Source: Panacibacter microcysteis (GTDB lineage: Bacteria; Bacteroidota; Bacteroidia; Chitinophagales; Chitinophagaceae). Taken from it: 64,000 nt of DNA. Positions 61,661 through 64,000 of this stretch are shown piece by piece. A program made the translations under genes and the position numbers. Below the pieces are notes generated by a model. It was not told where the DNA came from. It did not search any database and saw only the letters and a list, made by a program, of their open reading frames with translations. How positions within the stretch are numbered: the first letter of the stretch is position 1; each line of letters begins with the position of its first letter. The DNA is taken from assembly GCF_015831355.1 (NCBI RefSeq), contig NZ_JADWYR010000002.1, positions 930,001 through 994,000 on the forward strand. Reading direction: 5' to 3'.

Positions 61661-62098
61661 ATGAAAAAGACACATATCATAGCTTTAGTGCTGATTGCCG
61701 TTTCGATTGCAGTGCTGATCAGTTTTATGGGTGACGTTACAACCTATGACACGATTGCGGTTGCCAAAGATAAACCAGGCAAGGCTGTAACACTTGTTGC
61801 CAAAATCGATAAGTCTCAGCCAATGGAATACGACCCTGTAAAAAACCCCAACTATCTTACGTTTACAGCCATTGACACTGTGGGTAACTCCATTAAAGTA
61901 CTGTATCGTAATGCTAAACCTACCGATATGGAAAAAAGTGAAAGGCTTGTTTTAAAGGGAAGCGTTAAGGATGGTCAGTTTGAATGTAAAGATATCTTGC
62001 TCAAATGCCCTTCCAAATACAAGGACGATATGAATACAGCCAAAGAAAACGCAGGCGCTACGTCTTACAATAGCTCCGAATCTGCAGGGAATAAATAA
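61661..62098 (+). CDS. ccmE: Cytochrome c maturation protein CcmE, CXXXY variant
   Basis: CcmE is the periplasmic haem chaperone of cytochrome c maturation system I. The 145-aa protein has an N-terminal anchor (IIALVLIAVSIAVLISFM), then the beta-barrel with ITAIDTVGNSIKVLYRNAKP and VLKGSVKDGQFECKDILLK. The haem-binding segment is KCPSKY (C116-x-x-x-Y120), so the usual haem-linking His is replaced by Cys: the CXXXY type known from archaea and some other bacteria. The C-terminal tail is short and polar. It is followed 30 bp later by ccmF, so they form an operon. ATG at 61661 is the only start that keeps the anchor. Confidence 0.9.
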   Translation: MKKTHIIALVLIAVSIAVLISFMGDVTTYDTIAVAKDKPGKAVTLVAKIDKSQPMEYDPVKNPNYLTFTAIDTVGNSIKVLYRNAKPTDMEKSERLVLKGSVKDGQFECKDILLKCPSKYKDDMNTAKENAGATSYNSSESAGNK

Positions 62099-62128
62099 TA
62101 ATGCTTTTTACCAAACCAATAGTTTACA

Positions 62129-64000
62129 ATGGAGTATGTAGGTGAACATTTATTGCCCGGGCAACTGGGTCACTTTTTTGCTGTCCTTTCTCTTGTTGCT
62201 TCTCTTATTGCTACGATTGCTTTCTTTAAAGCCAACAAAACGGCCGATTTAAAAGATCGCCAAAGCTGGTTGAAGTTTGCACGCATGGCTTTTCTTGTGG
62301 AAACGATTTCTGTGATCAGTATTTACCTCTTTTTGTATCATATTATTTCTAACCATTACCATGAATATTTCTATGCCTGGAATCACTCTTCACGAGCACT
62401 TTCTCTGCAGCCGCAGTACTTACTGGCAAGCTTCTGGGAGGGCCAGGAAGGCAGTTTTATGTTATGGAACTTTTGGCATTGTGTTTTAGGCTGGGTTTTC
62501 ATCTTGCGTAATAAAAAGTGGGAAGCGCCGGTAATGACCGTTATTTCATTTGCGCAATTCTGTATTGCCACTATGCTTGTAGGCATCTACATATTTGATG
62601 TCAGGCTTGGAAATGATCCGTTTATCTTATTGCGTCACCAGATGGCCGGTGCACCTATTTTTGATAACCCGGAATACCTGAACCTGCCACGAATTAAAGA
62701 AGGCAACGATCTTAATTCCCTTTTGCAGAATTACTGGATGGTAATCCACCCTCCTATCCTTTTCCTTGGTTTTGCCTCTACTATTATACCTTTTGGTTTT
62801 GCGTTTGGAGGCCTTGTTAACAAAGATAACAGCTGGACAAAACCGGCTCTTTCGTGGGTATCTTTTTCTGCGGCAGCTTTGGGTACGGGGGTTATGATGG
62901 GTGCTGCATGGGCTTATGAAAGCTTAAGTTTTGGCGGTTACTGGGCATGGGATCCTGTTGAGAATGCTTCTATGGTGCCGTGGCTTTTGCTCGTCGCCGG
63001 GTTACATACTAATCTGGTTTATAATCATACTGGTTATTCTCTGAAGAGTACTTATTTCTTTTACATATTGGGTTTTGTCCTTATCCTTTATTCAACATTC
63101 CTGACCCGTACTGGTATTTTAGGCGATACATCAGTGCACGCATTTACGGGTGCGGATATGACAGAACAGCTGTACCTTTTTTTAACGGTGTTCATCTGGG
63201 GCGCGGCATTATTTGCCAGCCGCACTAAAAATGAAAGAATGCTTGTAACAGGCGCAGCGATCATTATAACCGGATGTTATTACTTTCATATTGTGTTTGC
63301 ACTGGCTTCATGCCTGATAGCATTTGCTTTCCTGTTTTATTTTCTTAATAAATATATACCATCTATAAAAAAAGAGGAAAGCACTTACAGCCGCGAATTC
63401 TGGATGTTTATTGGTGCACTTGTATTTTTCCTTTCTGCTGTTATTATTACTTACCAGACATCGTTACCTGTTATAAACCGCATTTTCAACCAGCAGCATG
63501 CTGACGCTGAAGACCGCGAGTTTTCATACAACCAAATACAGATATTTATTGCAATAATTATAGGTGTACTTACTGCGATCACGCAGTATTTTAAATACAA
63601 AAACACCCAAAAATCTTTTTTCTATAAGAAGGTGTTATTGCCAACAATTATTGCATTGATCGTAAGTCTCTCTATAAGCATCTTTGGTAACATCGACTAC
63701 GATAAGCATGGCATAGGGTTTTTAGCGGCGATACATATTGCGCTGTTTGCATCTGTTTACGCGGTAATAGCCAATGCCATGTACATATGGGTAGGTTTAA
63801 AAGGAAAAATGAAAGGGGCCGGAGGATCTCTTACGCATTTCGGTTTTGCACTTTTTCTTTTGGGGGTCCTTATTTCCAGTAGTAAAAAAACAGTCCTCAG
63901 CCAAAACACAACCGGTATTGCCGTTTTCGAAAAGACGAAAGACCAGGATCCTGCTGAAAATATTACGCTTTTTAAGGGCATCAGGACAGACATGGGTAAG
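62129..64000 (+). CDS. ccmF: Cytochrome c haem lyase subunit CcmF, 3' end outside window
   Basis: The frame opens at ATG 62129 (MEYVGEHLLPGQLGHFF) and has no stop before the window edge (624 codons). It is a multi-helix membrane protein with the tryptophan-rich haem-handling WWD motif GGYWAWDPVENASMVPW near residue 270, and YLLASFWEGQEGSFMLWNFW and VIHPPILFLGFAS typical of CcmF/NrfE. CcmF receives haem from CcmE and attaches it to apocytochrome c in the periplasm. Position right after ccmE supports this. CcmA/B/C are not seen in the window and may follow to the right or lie elsewhere. Confidence 0.9.
   Translation, partial: MEYVGEHLLPGQLGHFFAVLSLVASLIATIAFFKANKTADLKDRQSWLKFARMAFLVETISVISIYLFLYHIISNHYHEYFYAWNHSSRALSLQPQYLLASFWEGQEGSFMLWNFWHCVLGWVFILRNKKWEAPVMTVISFAQFCIATMLVGIYIFDVRLGNDPFILLRHQMAGAPIFDNPEYLNLPRIKEGNDLNSLLQNYWMVIHPPILFLGFASTIIPFGFAFGGLVNKDNSWTKPALSWVSFSAAALGTGVMMGAAWAYESLSFGGYWAWDPVENASMVPWLLLVAGLHTNLVYNHTGYSLKSTYFFYILGFVLILYSTFLTRTGILGDTSVHAFTGADMTEQLYLFLTVFIWGAALFASRTKNERMLVTGAAIIITGCYYFHIVFALASCLIAFAFLFYFLNKYIPSIKKEESTYSREFWMFIGALVFFLSAVIITYQTSLPVINRIFNQQHADAEDREFSYNQIQIFIAIIIGVLTAITQYFKYKNTQKSFFYKKVLLPTIIALIVSLSISIFGNIDYDKHGIGFLAAIHIALFASVYAVIANAMYIWVGLKGKMKGAGGSLTHFGFALFLLGVLISSSKKTVLSQNTTGIAVFEKTKDQDPAENITLFKGIRTDMGK

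Noticed and set aside
1-64000. Insertion sequences or transposase genes
   Set aside because: No transposase, integrase or recombinase reading frame was recognised on either strand, despite the many repeats.

Overview
The window looks like a chromosomal piece of a Bacteroidota bacterium, most likely family Chitinophagaceae. Supporting evidence: T9SS sorting domains (types A and B), a PorP/SprF protein, DUF3467 and PUR-family (DUF3276) proteins, SusC-like plug motifs, Rhs proteins of the DUF6443 type, and promoters of the Bacteroidota pattern TTTG-N18-20-TAnnTTTG. GC is moderate across most of the window and clearly lower at about 3.1-6.4 kb. The taxonomic call is inference; no rRNA is present.

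Layout. 1-2 kb: the 5' part of a GH106 rhamnosidase gene. 2.4-6.4 kb: an AT-rich stretch of single genes on the minus strand. Two spacers there carry integron attC-like inverted repeats with a shared end, and one gene is framed by an inverted GTTAGCTGAG motif. 6.7-20 kb: ordinary metabolic and housekeeping genes (VOC protein, methyltransferase, GlmM, cysteine desulfurase, hydrolase, MuiA/DUF4139 protein, PIMT, sialate esterase, phosphohexomutase). 20-36 kb: a polymorphic-toxin locus read on the minus strand. In order it holds an OmpA-size coiled-coil/beta-barrel protein, a 1263-aa YD-repeat protein, a cysteine-less glutathione peroxidase homologue, a 1466-aa secreted Rhs protein with a variable C-terminus, and a putative immunity gene. 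Then come two orphan cassettes (truncated Rhs + NucA-like tip + SUKH immunity; truncated Rhs + Imm26-like immunity), each separated by the same ~190-bp repeat unit. 36-43 kb: tRNA-Met(CAT), a PorP/SprF protein and a 1792-aa T9SS type B adhesin. 43-52 kb: a two-component signalling block with two PAS kinases and three response regulators. 52-64 kb: Gfo/Idh/MocA oxidoreductase, DUF3467 protein, zinc peptidase, membrane pyrophosphatase, secreted metzincin, PUR protein, then ccmE-ccmF running off the right edge.

A dispersed intergenic repeat family (about 19 copies, three sequence types) runs through the whole window in both orientations. Its core changes between types in a compensatory way, GTGTCAC to GCGTCGC, so a short palindrome is kept. 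It also forms part of the unit that punctuates the Rhs cassette array. The array plus the repeat is the best candidate here for an undescribed system.
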